A stretch of DNA of 64,000 nt, from assembly GCF_000278135.1 (NCBI RefSeq), contig NZ_JH725025.1:100832-164831 (forward strand). The letters are read 5' to 3'. The notes under the pieces are model-generated. The model had not been told where the DNA came from. It saw only the letters and a program-made list of their open reading frames with translations, and made no database searches. This document shows positions 17,933-26,856 of the stretch, in pieces (the first letter of the stretch is position 1; each line of letters starts with the position of its first letter). Both the position numbers and the translations under genes were made by a program. This DNA is from Candidatus Bartonella washoeensis Sb944nv (GTDB taxonomy: Bacteria; Pseudomonadota; Alphaproteobacteria; Rhizobiales; Rhizobiaceae).

Positions 17933-18880
17933 TTATAGACACAAGTGATCCCAATCAGACGGATGAATCTCGCCAGTTTGATAGAATTGACGAACGCTTT
18001 TAATATAATGAAGAAAGTCTTTGTTTTCCTCTACCAACCTATTAGCAGTATCCCAATCAATTTCACTACGCTCTTTAGCAGGAATCATAATCTGACTTTC
18101 GAAACAGTTTTCCCTATCAAGTCTTATAAATCCGATTCCATGTAAGCTTGAAAGCATCCGGAGCTCTTTTAACGTATCAACGCCTTCAATTTCACTAGCG
18201 ACTAAATAACTAAAATTAGCCCATGAGGAATTGCTAACCGTTTGGAAAAATACTTGCCGTAAATTTGAACGATTTATGAAATTTTTCACCTCAAAAGACC
18301 ATAGTTTTGTCTTTTTATCAAAATATTGCACAACACAGTCTTTGATTTCAAGATGCCATTCGTTACTCAAATCTTGCATTCCTACAAGATCTGGATAAAG
18401 CCATTTATTTGCGCCAGCACCGTTCTTATTACGAGAACGTTTTTCATCAATACGTTTGCTATAAACTTCAAGCTCTGACCATAAAAACCTAGATAAAAAC
18501 GGATAAAGATCACGCTCTTTAACAGAATAATTACCTATCCTAGATGCTGGAGAAATCGCATTATTTTCTACTTCATTAATTTCAGCACTATCGGTTAATC
18601 GTGTAAAATAATATTGCCGCGGTCGTCCTTCCGTAGTTTTAATTTCTGGATGGCGTTGTTGCAGTTTAGGACGCTTAGATCCTATTTCAGCAACAATTTG
18701 CTGAATAAGAGCCGCATCCGTATTCAGAGGAGTAACTCGCGCGGTTGAATGCATTTGCTTTTTACGGCATGCTTCTGGGTAATTTTTGAATATCCATTGA
18801 GCAATTTCTCGAGCTGTAAATTTCTTTGTCGAGTTTTGCTTTAAAAAACTAAAAATAGTGTTTGTTAAATCCAGAGTCAT
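17933..18880 (-). CDS. COG2958/HrgA-like protein: winged helix plus PD-(D/E)XK nuclease-like domain
   Basis: Orphan protein of 315 aa. Residues 1-95 look like a HARE-type winged helix (FTAREIAQWIFKNYPEA...), ending in a basic GRPRQYYF segment. Residues 118-315 resemble a restriction-endonuclease fold: an Asp in WLYPDLVG (D164), Glu-x-Lys in WSFEVKN (E197, K199), then a helix with Q213 (RQVFFQTVSNSSW). From memory it belongs to COG2958, whose members include HrgA of Helicobacter pylori, found in place of a restriction enzyme gene. No DNA methyltransferase or other defence gene is nearby. Function is inferred, not shown; nuclease, regulator or defence roles are all open. The start lacks a clear ribosome site. 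Confidence 0.7.
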   Translation of the reverse strand: MTLDLTNTIFSFLKQNSTKKFTAREIAQWIFKNYPEACRKKQMHSTARVTPLNTDAALIQQIVAEIGSKRPKLQQRHPEIKTTEGRPRQYYFTRLTDSAEINEVENNAISPASRIGNYSVKERDLYPFLSRFLWSELEVYSKRIDEKRSRNKNGAGANKWLYPDLVGMQDLSNEWHLEIKDCVVQYFDKKTKLWSFEVKNFINRSNLRQVFFQTVSNSSWANFSYLVASEIEGVDTLKELRMLSSLHGIGFIRLDRENCFESQIMIPAKERSEIDWDTANRLVEENKDFLHYIKSVRQFYQTGEIHPSDWDHLCL

Positions 18881-19139
18881 TCGTAAAATTATCCATTTTC
18901 GTCCTCTATTCTATTTATTCCATTCCATTTAGATTTTACAAGAGAAGAAAAAATAAACAGTTTAAGCTTTTTTAAGAAGAGATTTTCAAAGACCTTCCAA
19001 TAAAACATGGAGTTTAGGTTTTGGGTGTTTCTGTTTTTCAATCCAAGTGAGTTCTATTTTTTGTATATTATAACTCCTATGGCCATTCTTAAATCCAATT
19101 GCTTATGAAAAGCAAAGAAGTCATTCACGCGCAGTACTT
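18881..19139. other. Gap downstream of sufT with an ORF fragment
   Basis: No intact gene. A minus-strand frame at 18986-19102 (39 codons, KPKLHVLLEGL at its end) lacks a start codon context and may be the tail of a lost gene. In many relatives sufA follows sufT here, but no CxC-type SufA ending is present. Confidence 0.35.
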
Positions 19140-19541
19140 TTAGTACCATCCAACAGCAATTTGCGCTTCTTCTGACATACAATCAGGTGTCCATGGTGGA
19201 TCAAAAGTCATAGTAACTTCAACGTGTAAAACACCTTCGACTGCACTTACCGCATTTTCTACCCACCCCGGCATTTCACCGGCAACAGGACATCCCGGTG
19301 CCGTAAGCGTCATTTCGATTTTTACTGAGCGATCATCTTCAATATCAATACGATAAATCAATCCTAGCTCATAAATATCAGCAGGAATTTCCGGATCATA
19401 AACTGTTTTGAGAGCAGCAATAATATCATTCGTCATACGATCAATTTCGTCTTCTGGAATCGCTGATATGTAAGATTTTTCATTTTCACTTACAATTTTA
19501 ACAGGTTCTGTAGAATGATGCTCTTTAATTGATTTAGCCAT
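19140..19541 (-). CDS. sufT: Fe-S assembly protein SufT (MIP18/DUF59 family)
   Basis: Small accessory factor for iron-sulfur cluster assembly or repair. The MIP18 domain runs from about residue 35 to the end: VYDPEIPADIYELGLIY (47-63), with the family DPE at 49-51, and TAPGCPVAGEMP with the conserved cysteine at C84. The C-terminus DPPWTPDCMSEEA is typical of the Suf-linked subgroup. The length is 133 aa. It overlaps the end of sufS by 8 bp and closes the suf operon. Confidence 0.9.
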   Translation of the reverse strand: MAKSIKEHHSTEPVKIVSENEKSYISAIPEDEIDRMTNDIIAALKTVYDPEIPADIYELGLIYRIDIEDDRSVKIEMTLTAPGCPVAGEMPGWVENAVSAVEGVLHVEVTMTFDPPWTPDCMSEEAQIAVGWY

Positions 19542-20778
19542 TAAAAAATGTCCTTGCTTTTTCTAATGCTTCCACTAACTGATCAATGTCTTCATGATTA
19601 CTATACATGGCTAATGATGCACGACAAGCAGATGTTAAACCAAAATGTTGTAATAAAGGTTGTGCACAATGCGTTCCTGCCCGTATAGCAACGCCTTGCC
19701 GATCAATAAACATAGCGACATCGTGTGCGTGAATGCCTCTCATTTCAAAAGCTATAATAGCACCTTTATGAGGAGAACAGCCATAGATACGCAATGATTT
19801 AACCGTTTCAAGCCTTTTATGCGCATAAGTTAAAAGTGCATTTTCATGTGCATGAATAGCATTTCTATCTTTTTTCTGCATATAATCAATAGCAGCCGCC
19901 AATCCAACAGCTTCAACTATGGGAGGAGTTCCTGCTTCAAAGCGATAAGGGGGCGCATTATAAGAAACTTTATCGATCGTTACATCCTCAATCATTTCTC
20001 CTCCCCCTTGAAAAGGACGCATTTCTTCTAGCCTATATTGTTTACCATAAAGAACACCAATACCTGTTGGTCCATAAAGCTTATGCCCCGTAAATACATA
20101 CCAGTCACAATCAAGGTCTTGCACATCAACTGTTAAATGGACAGCGCCTTGAGAACCATCAACAAGAACAGGAATAGCATTTTGATGGGCTAATTTAACA
20201 ATCTCTTTAATAGGAGGTACAGTTCCCAATACATTAGACATATGCGTCATAGCAACAAGCTTTGTTCTATCATTTAAAGCCTTTTTAAAATCTTCAATAT
20301 GTAAAATACCATTCTCATCAACTGGCACGAAAACGAGTTTAACGTTTTTCTGTTCACGAATAAAATGCCAAGGAATAATATTTGAGTGATGCTCCATAAT
20401 GGTGAGAACAATTTCATCACCTTTATTCAATTTAGACATTGCCCAACCATAAGCAACGGTATTAATAGCTTCTGTTGCACTTTTCGTAAAAACAATTTCC
20501 TGTGCTGTTTGAGCATTTAAAAAAGAACGAACTTTTTCGCGAGCATCTTCATAAGATTGTGTAGCCGCATTCGATAAAAAATGCATTCCTCGATGCACAT
20601 TTGCATAACGAAACTGATAAAAATTATCCATCGCATCAAGCACAGATTGTGGTTTTTGAGCAGAGGCACTACTATCAAGATAAGCTAACCGTTTACCATA
20701 AACATTATATTGTAAAATAGGAAAATCACGGCGAATTTCTTCTACATTATAACTTAATGTTGATACGTCATTTTCCAT
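19534..20778 (-). CDS. sufS: Cysteine desulfurase SufS
   Basis: PLP enzyme that takes sulfur from cysteine for Fe-S assembly by SufBCD. The PLP lysine is K233 in TGHKLYGPTG and the persulfide cysteine C371 in RAGTHCAQPL, the group-II (SufS) signature. The length is 414 aa. The ATG at 20778 (MENDVSTL) is chosen because AAGGA lies five bases before it; an upstream in-frame start at 20808 would overlap sufD. No sufE partner gene is in the operon. Confidence 0.95.
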   Translation of the reverse strand: MENDVSTLSYNVEEIRRDFPILQYNVYGKRLAYLDSSASAQKPQSVLDAMDNFYQFRYANVHRGMHFLSNAATQSYEDAREKVRSFLNAQTAQEIVFTKSATEAINTVAYGWAMSKLNKGDEIVLTIMEHHSNIIPWHFIREQKNVKLVFVPVDENGILHIEDFKKALNDRTKLVAMTHMSNVLGTVPPIKEIVKLAHQNAIPVLVDGSQGAVHLTVDVQDLDCDWYVFTGHKLYGPTGIGVLYGKQYRLEEMRPFQGGGEMIEDVTIDKVSYNAPPYRFEAGTPPIVEAVGLAAAIDYMQKKDRNAIHAHENALLTYAHKRLETVKSLRIYGCSPHKGAIIAFEMRGIHAHDVAMFIDRQGVAIRAGTHCAQPLLQHFGLTSACRASLAMYSNHEDIDQLVEALEKARTFFNG

Positions 20779-20786
20779 TTTTTTCC

Positions 20787-22058
20787 TTAAACATTTTTTT
20801 CTAACCATTTGCCAATGATACTTTTCAAAACAGTTTGAATATTATCTTGTTTGATGTCTTCAATAAGCTCGAAGACAAATCCTTTAATCAAAAGTGCACG
20901 AGCAGTTTTAAAAGGGATACCACGCGCCATGAGATAAAAAAGATGGTCATGATTAATATTGGCAACTGTCGCACCATGCCCACAGGCAACATCATCAGCA
21001 AAAATTTCTAGTTCAGGTTTTGCATTAAATTCCGCATCATCTGAAAGAATAAGACTATTACAGGCCATGCGAGCATCTGTTTTTTGTGCTTTCTGAGCAA
21101 CACGTATTATTCCTTGAAATACACCGACTGCTTTATCTGTGACCACATTGCGTATAATTTCGGTTGAGGTCGATTTTTCTTCAACGTGATGAACACTCAT
21201 CGTAAGATCGCTATGCGTTTGTCCAGAGAGCAAATTTATGACCCGTAATTGAAAATCAGCCTCTTCGCCCTGTAATTCAACATCAATTTCCTGACGATTA
21301 AGTTGACTGCCTATATTAATCACATAAAGTGACAATTTAGCACTTTGGCCAAGAACAGCACGAAACTGACTAAATTGTTTAGAATCAAAACCACGATCTC
21401 GAATAAGAATCCATGTAACATCACTATAAGCCGCAATATGTAATGAAAATATCGAACTTACAAAGGTATCTTTATTATTGCCAATCTGATGTTCAACAAA
21501 TAAAGCTTGACTATTATTATCAATTTTTATGTCTGAAAAAGTATGAGATTGTCCCCCCATTTGAATATTTTGCAATTCAATAGGCGCATTTAATTTTGTA
21601 TTTTCAGGAATATGAAAAATCCAGCCATCGGTAACAAAAGCTGTATTTAATTGTCCAATAAAATCTTCAATAGCAGTAATTTCGCTGATTACCTTGGCAC
21701 AATTTTTTTCCAGTACATCTGCAAGACGTTTGGTCCTAATACCTGGTATTCTCGATTGTGTAAGCGTTTTGCCGTTTTCAATGGAAAATACCTGACTTTC
21801 CGAGAATAATGGGGCAACTAATTTCTTATCACCTACTTCTGAAAAATCACTAACAGATTTCAGTAATGTGCGCAGATTAGTATAGTGCCAACTTTCGATT
21901 TTACGCGAAGGAAGTCGTGTAGTTTGAAATAATTCAATAGCTTTTTTGCGGATTTCCTGTACGGAGCTATCGCCAGGTAAATTGCTCATATATTGATTGA
22001 AATTATTGAGTATATCCTCTTCAACCGCTAACAGTTCTTTCTGTGCGTTCACATTCAT
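20787..22058 (-). CDS. sufD: Fe-S cluster assembly scaffold subunit SufD
   Basis: Partner of SufB in the SufBC2D scaffold. The SufBD beta-helix core occupies roughly residues 130-400, with the conserved ADDVACGHGATVANIN stretch near the C-terminus containing the cluster-assembly histidine. The length is 423 aa. The ATG at 22058 (MNVNAQKE) has GAGG at good distance; a TTG frame extends to 22073 and would overlap sufC by 4 bp. sufS follows after 8 bp. Confidence 0.93.
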   Translation of the reverse strand: MNVNAQKELLAVEEDILNNFNQYMSNLPGDSSVQEIRKKAIELFQTTRLPSRKIESWHYTNLRTLLKSVSDFSEVGDKKLVAPLFSESQVFSIENGKTLTQSRIPGIRTKRLADVLEKNCAKVISEITAIEDFIGQLNTAFVTDGWIFHIPENTKLNAPIELQNIQMGGQSHTFSDIKIDNNSQALFVEHQIGNNKDTFVSSIFSLHIAAYSDVTWILIRDRGFDSKQFSQFRAVLGQSAKLSLYVINIGSQLNRQEIDVELQGEEADFQLRVINLLSGQTHSDLTMSVHHVEEKSTSTEIIRNVVTDKAVGVFQGIIRVAQKAQKTDARMACNSLILSDDAEFNAKPELEIFADDVACGHGATVANINHDHLFYLMARGIPFKTARALLIKGFVFELIEDIKQDNIQTVLKSIIGKWLEKNV

Positions 22059-22069
22059 ATTCAATGACC

Positions 22070-22825
22070 TCAAGCCGCTTCACGGATAATATCAGCATAT
22101 CCATTTTTTTCTAAATAAAGCGCTAATGATTTATCTCCGCTTTTAATAATACGCCCTTTATAAAGAACATGTACCGTATCAGGAACAATATAGTTAAGCA
22201 GGCGTTGGTAATGCGTAATAACAAGAAATGAACGCTTTAAATTGCGGAGTTTATTAACACCATCTGCAACAATTTTGAGCGCATCAATATCTAAACCAGA
22301 GTCTGTTTCATCTAAAATGCAAAGCTTGGGTTCGAGAAGCGCCATTTGCAAAATTTCAGCTCGTTTTTTTTCTCCACCTGAAAAACCTACATTTAATGGA
22401 CGTTTTAGCATGTCCATATCTATTTCAAGTTTGGAAGAAATTTCTCTAACATATTTTATAAATTCAGGAATTTTAAGTTCCTCATCACCACGCGCTTTTC
22501 GTTGAGAATTCATCGCAACTTTTAAAAATTCCATGGTTGCTACTCCAGGTATTTCCATTGGATATTGAAATGCAAGAAAAACACCACATGTGGCACGCTC
22601 TGCAGGATCCATTTCTAAAAGTGACTGCCCATCATAAAGAATATCGCCTTCTATTACCTCATAATCATCACGACCAGCGAGCAAATAAGATAAGGTAGAT
22701 TTTCCAGCGCCATTTTGTCCCATAATAGCAGCAACTTCACCATCTTGAACCGTCAAATTTAAACCGCGAATGATTTCTGTATCTGTCCCAACAATACGGG
22801 CACGTAAATTTTTTATCTCTAACAT
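22070..22825 (-). CDS. sufC: Fe-S assembly ATPase SufC
   Basis: ABC-type ATPase that drives conformational change of SufBCD; it has no membrane partner. Walker A GQNGAGKST is at 36-44, the Q-loop near FQYPMEIP (87-94), signature FSGGEKKR at 148-155 and Walker B LDETDSGLD at 171-179. The Glu-Thr-Asp-Ser sequence after the Walker B leucine-aspartate is characteristic of SufC. The length is 251 aa. It lies between sufB and sufD. Confidence 0.96.
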   Translation of the reverse strand: MLEIKNLRARIVGTDTEIIRGLNLTVQDGEVAAIMGQNGAGKSTLSYLLAGRDDYEVIEGDILYDGQSLLEMDPAERATCGVFLAFQYPMEIPGVATMEFLKVAMNSQRKARGDEELKIPEFIKYVREISSKLEIDMDMLKRPLNVGFSGGEKKRAEILQMALLEPKLCILDETDSGLDIDALKIVADGVNKLRNLKRSFLVITHYQRLLNYIVPDTVHVLYKGRIIKSGDKSLALYLEKNGYADIIREAA

Positions 22826-22878
22826 AATTTAATCCTGTTCTGGCTATTTTAGGTTAAGCGCACTCTTTACTAAAAAAG

Positions 22879-24390
22879 TTATCCCACACTACCTTCAAGA
22901 CTGATACCAATCAGCTTCTGTGCTTCGACAGCAAATTCCATTGGAAGCTTTTGTATGACCTCTTTTACAAAACCATTTACAATTAATGCGATAGCTTCTT
23001 CTTCAGGAATTCCGCGCTGCATAACATAAAAAAGTTGATCATCAGAAATTTTTGATGTTGTCGCTTCATGTTCAAATTGAGCTGTGGCATTTTTCGCTTC
23101 AATATAAGGTACTGTATGGGCACCACAATCATTACCGATTAACAAACTATCACATTGCGTAAAATTACGGGCATTTTTAGCTTTTCGATGTGCTGTAACT
23201 TGTCCCCGATAAGTGTTATTTGAAAAACCAGCGGAAATGCCTTTAGAAACAATGCGACTAGATGTATTTTTTCCCAAATGAATCATTTTGGTACCGGAAT
23301 CAATTTGTTGATGACCATTTGCAACAGCAATGGAATAAAACTCTCCACGTGAATTATCACCACGTAATAAGCAAGATGGATATTTCCAAGTAATTGCAGA
23401 ACCCGTTTCCACTTGTGTCCATGAAATCTTAGAGTTATCGCCTCGGCAATCTCCGCGCTTTGTTACAAAGTTATAAATACCGCCCTTTCCTTCTTTGTCA
23501 CCAGGATACCAATTTTGTACTGTGGAATATTTAATTTCTGCATTTTTTAGCGCAATAAGTTCAACAACAGCAGCGTGAAGTTGGTTTTCATCACGTTGCG
23601 GCGCAGTACAACCTTCAAGATAAGAAACATAAGAATCTTCATCTGCAATAATCAATGTTCGCTCAAATTGGCCTGTGTTGCGTTCATTAATTCTAAAATA
23701 GGTTGAAAGCTCCATAGGACAACGAACCCCTTTGGGAATATAAACAAACGAACCATCTGTAAAGACAGCAGCATTTAAAGCAGCGTAATAATTATCACTT
23801 GCTGGCACAACTGCTCCTAAATATTCTTTAATAAGAGCTGGATGCTCAACAATTGCTTCTGAAATAGAACAGAAAATAACACCGGCACGGGCCAGTTCTT
23901 TTTTAAATGTTGTCACGACAGAAACAGAATCAAAAACCGCGTCAACAGCTACCTGTCCAGATGCATAAAGACTATCATCAAAAGTAGAAGGGTCAGACTG
24001 TCTTCTCACCCCTGCTAAAATTTCCTGTTCTTTCAGGGGAATGCCAAGTTTTTCATACGTTCTTAACAGTTCAGGATCTACTTCATCCAAAGATTTTGGT
24101 CCTGTATGATTTTTAGGAGCAGCATAATAATAAAGCTCCTGAAAATCAATCTTGGGATATTCAATACGTGCCCAACTAGGCTCCTGCATTGTCAACCAAC
24201 GGCGAAAAGCTTGTAAACGCCATGCTAGCATCCATTCAGGTTCACGTTTTTTAGCAGAAATAAATTTGATAATATCTTCACTTAAACCTTTTGGAGCTTT
24301 ATCCGTTTTAATTTTGGTTTCAAAACCGTATTTATATTGGTCAACATCTATTTCACGGACCTGGCGTATTGTTTCTTGTACTGCCGGCAT
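22879..24390 (-). CDS. sufB: Fe-S cluster assembly scaffold subunit SufB
   Basis: Core scaffold of the SUF system on which the cluster is built before transfer. The length is 503 aa. Conserved segments include [51 protein letters not shown] and [20 protein letters not shown] with its cluster-region cysteines. GGAGAAAG stands before the ATG. It is the first gene of sufBCDS-sufT. The cysteine desulfurase upstream is separated by about 157 bp, so a promoter may lie in that gap; no IscR/SufR-type regulator gene is present. Confidence 0.96.
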   Translation of the reverse strand: MPAVQETIRQVREIDVDQYKYGFETKIKTDKAPKGLSEDIIKFISAKKREPEWMLAWRLQAFRRWLTMQEPSWARIEYPKIDFQELYYYAAPKNHTGPKSLDEVDPELLRTYEKLGIPLKEQEILAGVRRQSDPSTFDDSLYASGQVAVDAVFDSVSVVTTFKKELARAGVIFCSISEAIVEHPALIKEYLGAVVPASDNYYAALNAAVFTDGSFVYIPKGVRCPMELSTYFRINERNTGQFERTLIIADEDSYVSYLEGCTAPQRDENQLHAAVVELIALKNAEIKYSTVQNWYPGDKEGKGGIYNFVTKRGDCRGDNSKISWTQVETGSAITWKYPSCLLRGDNSRGEFYSIAVANGHQQIDSGTKMIHLGKNTSSRIVSKGISAGFSNNTYRGQVTAHRKAKNARNFTQCDSLLIGNDCGAHTVPYIEAKNATAQFEHEATTSKISDDQLFYVMQRGIPEEEAIALIVNGFVKEVIQKLPMEFAVEAQKLIGISLEGSVG

Positions 24391-24547
24391 AAACTTTCTC
24401 CATTCCTTCTGGTGTCAAGAACCAGTGATTAAAAGCCTTGTTTTTACAAGGTTAAAGCAGGCCATTCATTCTCTAGGCTATATGCAAAGTGGGAAAATTT
24501 CAATCAAGCTTATTTTATTTTTAAAATAATTCTAATTCTCATAAATT

Positions 24548-25717
24548 TTAAAGATAAACTTTAGCTTTTTTATTACTGATAATTTCAGAAAACAACAATA
24601 AAAAATCATCAATATCTTTAGCAGTTGTACAGCGTCCTGTTGAAATGCGAATTGCACCATTTGGAACATGATACCCCATCGCTTCCAAGACGCCACTTTG
24701 TTTTACTTTTCCCGAAGAACAAGCAGAGCCTGCTGAGACAGAAAAACCTGCTAAATCAAAAGCAATTTGCATAGTTTCAGCTTTTATATTTTGTACAGTA
24801 AAATAAGTGGTATTTGGCAAACGTTGAACTCTCTTGCCAAAAATTTCAACATCATGACTTATTTTCTGTAGTCCATTTTCTAATTTATTACGTAAACACA
24901 TTAACTGCATTATCTCTTCTTGAGTAAAACAATCAGCCATTGCTGCTCCAAAAGCAGCAATAAGCGGTAACGCTTCTGTTCCTCCACGCAACCCTTTTTC
25001 TTGTCCTCCTCCGAAAATAAGAGGCTGTGGCATAAGAAGGTTACCACTTGCAACAAAAGCACCAACCCCTTTAGGTCCACCAATTTTATGCGCAGACAGT
25101 ATAAAAAAATCTCCACCCATCTGATTAACATCAACAAAATTTTTGTCTACATATTGTGTCAAATCGACAATAAAAACGCCCCCAGCATTATGAACAATGG
25201 CAGCTATTTCTTGTATTGGTTGTATAACACCAGTTTCACTATTGGCAGCTTGAATAGCAACAAGGGGTAAGCCTTTTGTGTTATCATGGGCTGTTAACAG
25301 AGATGTTAATTTATCTTTTTGAATGAGACCATCTCGATCAACAGCAACTCTGCTGATGCATTCTTTAGAAAAACGCCCCCCTTCCGCAACAGATGGATGT
25401 TCAGTAGCACCAATATAAAGATGAGAAAATCGAACCTTAGAACTTCCCATATTATAAAAGGGTGTTAATAAGGTCATTGCTGCTTCACTCGCACCAGATG
25501 TAAAGACAACGTGATCTGGATTTGTATTGAGCCTTTCAGCAATTTGCCGACGCGCTTTTTGCAATAAAGCTTTAGCAGCACGTCCTTCTGCATGAACCGA
25601 TGATGGATTACCAAATATCTCTAAAGACTCCAATAACGCCATCCGCGCCATTTCTTTGAGCGGTGTTGTCGCATTATGATCAAAATATCGCCGTTTTACA
25701 ACCATTTTACATCGCAA
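24548..25717 (-). CDS. Cysteine desulfurase, NifS/IscS type
   Basis: Second PLP-dependent cysteine desulfurase, directly upstream of sufB. Residues 11-25 (RYFDHNATTPLKEMA) are the group-I opening. The PLP lysine is in LSAHKIGGPKG, and the mobile cysteine loop reads SAGSACSSGKV, the long-loop form of NifS/IscS enzymes rather than SufS. The length is 389 aa from 25717, or 385 from the in-frame ATG at 25705, which gives a more usual N-terminus. Such a gene next to suf is common in alphaproteobacteria; it could serve Fe-S assembly or tRNA thiolation. Confidence 0.92.
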   Translation of the reverse strand: MRCKMVVKRRYFDHNATTPLKEMARMALLESLEIFGNPSSVHAEGRAAKALLQKARRQIAERLNTNPDHVVFTSGASEAAMTLLTPFYNMGSSKVRFSHLYIGATEHPSVAEGGRFSKECISRVAVDRDGLIQKDKLTSLLTAHDNTKGLPLVAIQAANSETGVIQPIQEIAAIVHNAGGVFIVDLTQYVDKNFVDVNQMGGDFFILSAHKIGGPKGVGAFVASGNLLMPQPLIFGGGQEKGLRGGTEALPLIAAFGAAMADCFTQEEIMQLMCLRNKLENGLQKISHDVEIFGKRVQRLPNTTYFTVQNIKAETMQIAFDLAGFSVSAGSACSSGKVKQSGVLEAMGYHVPNGAIRISTGRCTTAKDIDDFLLLFSEIISNKKAKVYL

Positions 25718-25885
25718 TCATTAATTCCATAAATTGATTAAAAAAAATAGTGCAATTTTCTTGAAAAATGCACCCAAAACAGAATATCTAAGAGTTCATT
25801 AAAATGAGATGACCATATAAAATAGACGAATAGTAGAAATCAGCCAAGCTCAATGAGAGCCTTTATAGCATTTAAGGAGCATTTA

Positions 25886-26566
25886 ATGCCAGAAATTATT
25901 TTTAACGGTCCCGCAGGTCGACTTGAAGGACGTTATCAACCTTCACAACAAAAAAATGCACCGATTGCGATTATTTTGCATCCTCACCCCCAGTTTGGTG
26001 GAACAATGAACAATAAAATTGTTTATGATCTATTCTATATGTTTCAACAGCGTGGTTTTACTACATTGCGTTTTAATTTTCGTGGTATAGGACGCAGCCA
26101 AGGCGAATTTGATTATGGAATAGGAGAACTTTCAGATGCCGCTGCTGCACTCGATTGGGTACAAACACAGCATCCCGATTCTAAAAATTGCTGGGTAGCT
26201 GGATATTCATTTGGTGCTTGGATTGGTATGCAACTTTTAATGCGCCGACCGGAAATTGAGAGTTTTATATCCGTTGCTCCTCAACCTAATATTTATGACT
26301 TTTCATTTCTTGCTCCCTGCCCTTCTTCTGGACTTATAATTCACGGTGATATCGATAAGGTTGCTCCCCCAAAAGATGTTCAAACACTCGTAGATAAATT
26401 AAAAACGCAAAAAGGTATTACTATTACACAAGAAATACTGGAAGGTGCTAACCATTTTTTCAGTGGATGTAATCAGGAACTTATTGAGCGATGTGCACAA
26501 TATTTGGACAATCATATTACAAGTGAATTTCTAGCACCTCCACCTGAAATATTGTCGCTTACTTAG
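25886..26566 (+). CDS. Alpha/beta hydrolase (serine hydrolase of unknown substrate)
   Basis: Cytoplasmic alpha/beta-hydrolase of 226 aa. The catalytic triad can be read as S108 (nucleophile elbow GYSFGAW), D155 or D157 (HGDIDKVAP) and H190 (GANHFFSG). The oxyanion segment HPHPQFGGTMNN at 32-43 is typical of the YfhR/CocE-like bacterial group. The ATG at 25886 follows AAGGAG by six bases, so an in-frame ATG 33 bp upstream is rejected. It runs divergently from the cysteine desulfurase and precedes tyrS by about 290 bp, a neighbourhood shared with other Rhizobiales. Confidence 0.82.
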   Translation: MPEIIFNGPAGRLEGRYQPSQQKNAPIAIILHPHPQFGGTMNNKIVYDLFYMFQQRGFTTLRFNFRGIGRSQGEFDYGIGELSDAAAALDWVQTQHPDSKNCWVAGYSFGAWIGMQLLMRRPEIESFISVAPQPNIYDFSFLAPCPSSGLIIHGDIDKVAPPKDVQTLVDKLKTQKGITITQEILEGANHFFSGCNQELIERCAQYLDNHITSEFLAPPPEILSLT

Positions 26567-26723
26567 AAATGCTAAAGATTTATAAAAAAATAAACAACGA
26601 GCTTTTGATAGCAGACATGCAGCTTATTTCTCAGCGCCTTTAGGTTTTCTTCATCTTACTTGCGTATAAAGATAAAAAATGTGTCTGTTCATATCAATAA
26701 AACCCCCTTTATCTCTGAAGGAT

Positions 26724-26778
26724 ACAAGTGAGACCGTCTCTTTGTTTCTTTTACTACCAATATATTTCATTCACTTGT
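26724..26778. repeat. Spaced 8-bp inverted repeat in the tyrS leader
   Basis: ACAAGTGA (26724-26731) is the exact reverse complement of TCACTTGT (26771-26778). A small GAGACCGTCTC palindrome overlaps the left arm. It lies 80-130 bp before tyrS and could fold in the transcript or bind a protein; no T-box or known riboswitch is recognisable. The rest of the 26567-26856 gap is featureless. Confidence 0.3.
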
Positions 26779-26856
26779 GAGGTATACTTTATTTATGATA
26801 GAGAGCGCTTTAACCACCCAATATAAAAATGCAACATTAATCAGGAAATAAAATCC

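Noticed and set aside
24152..24529. 125-codon plus-strand frame opposite the 5' end of sufB
   Set aside because: Mostly antisense to the conserved N-terminus of sufB, with no protein-family look.
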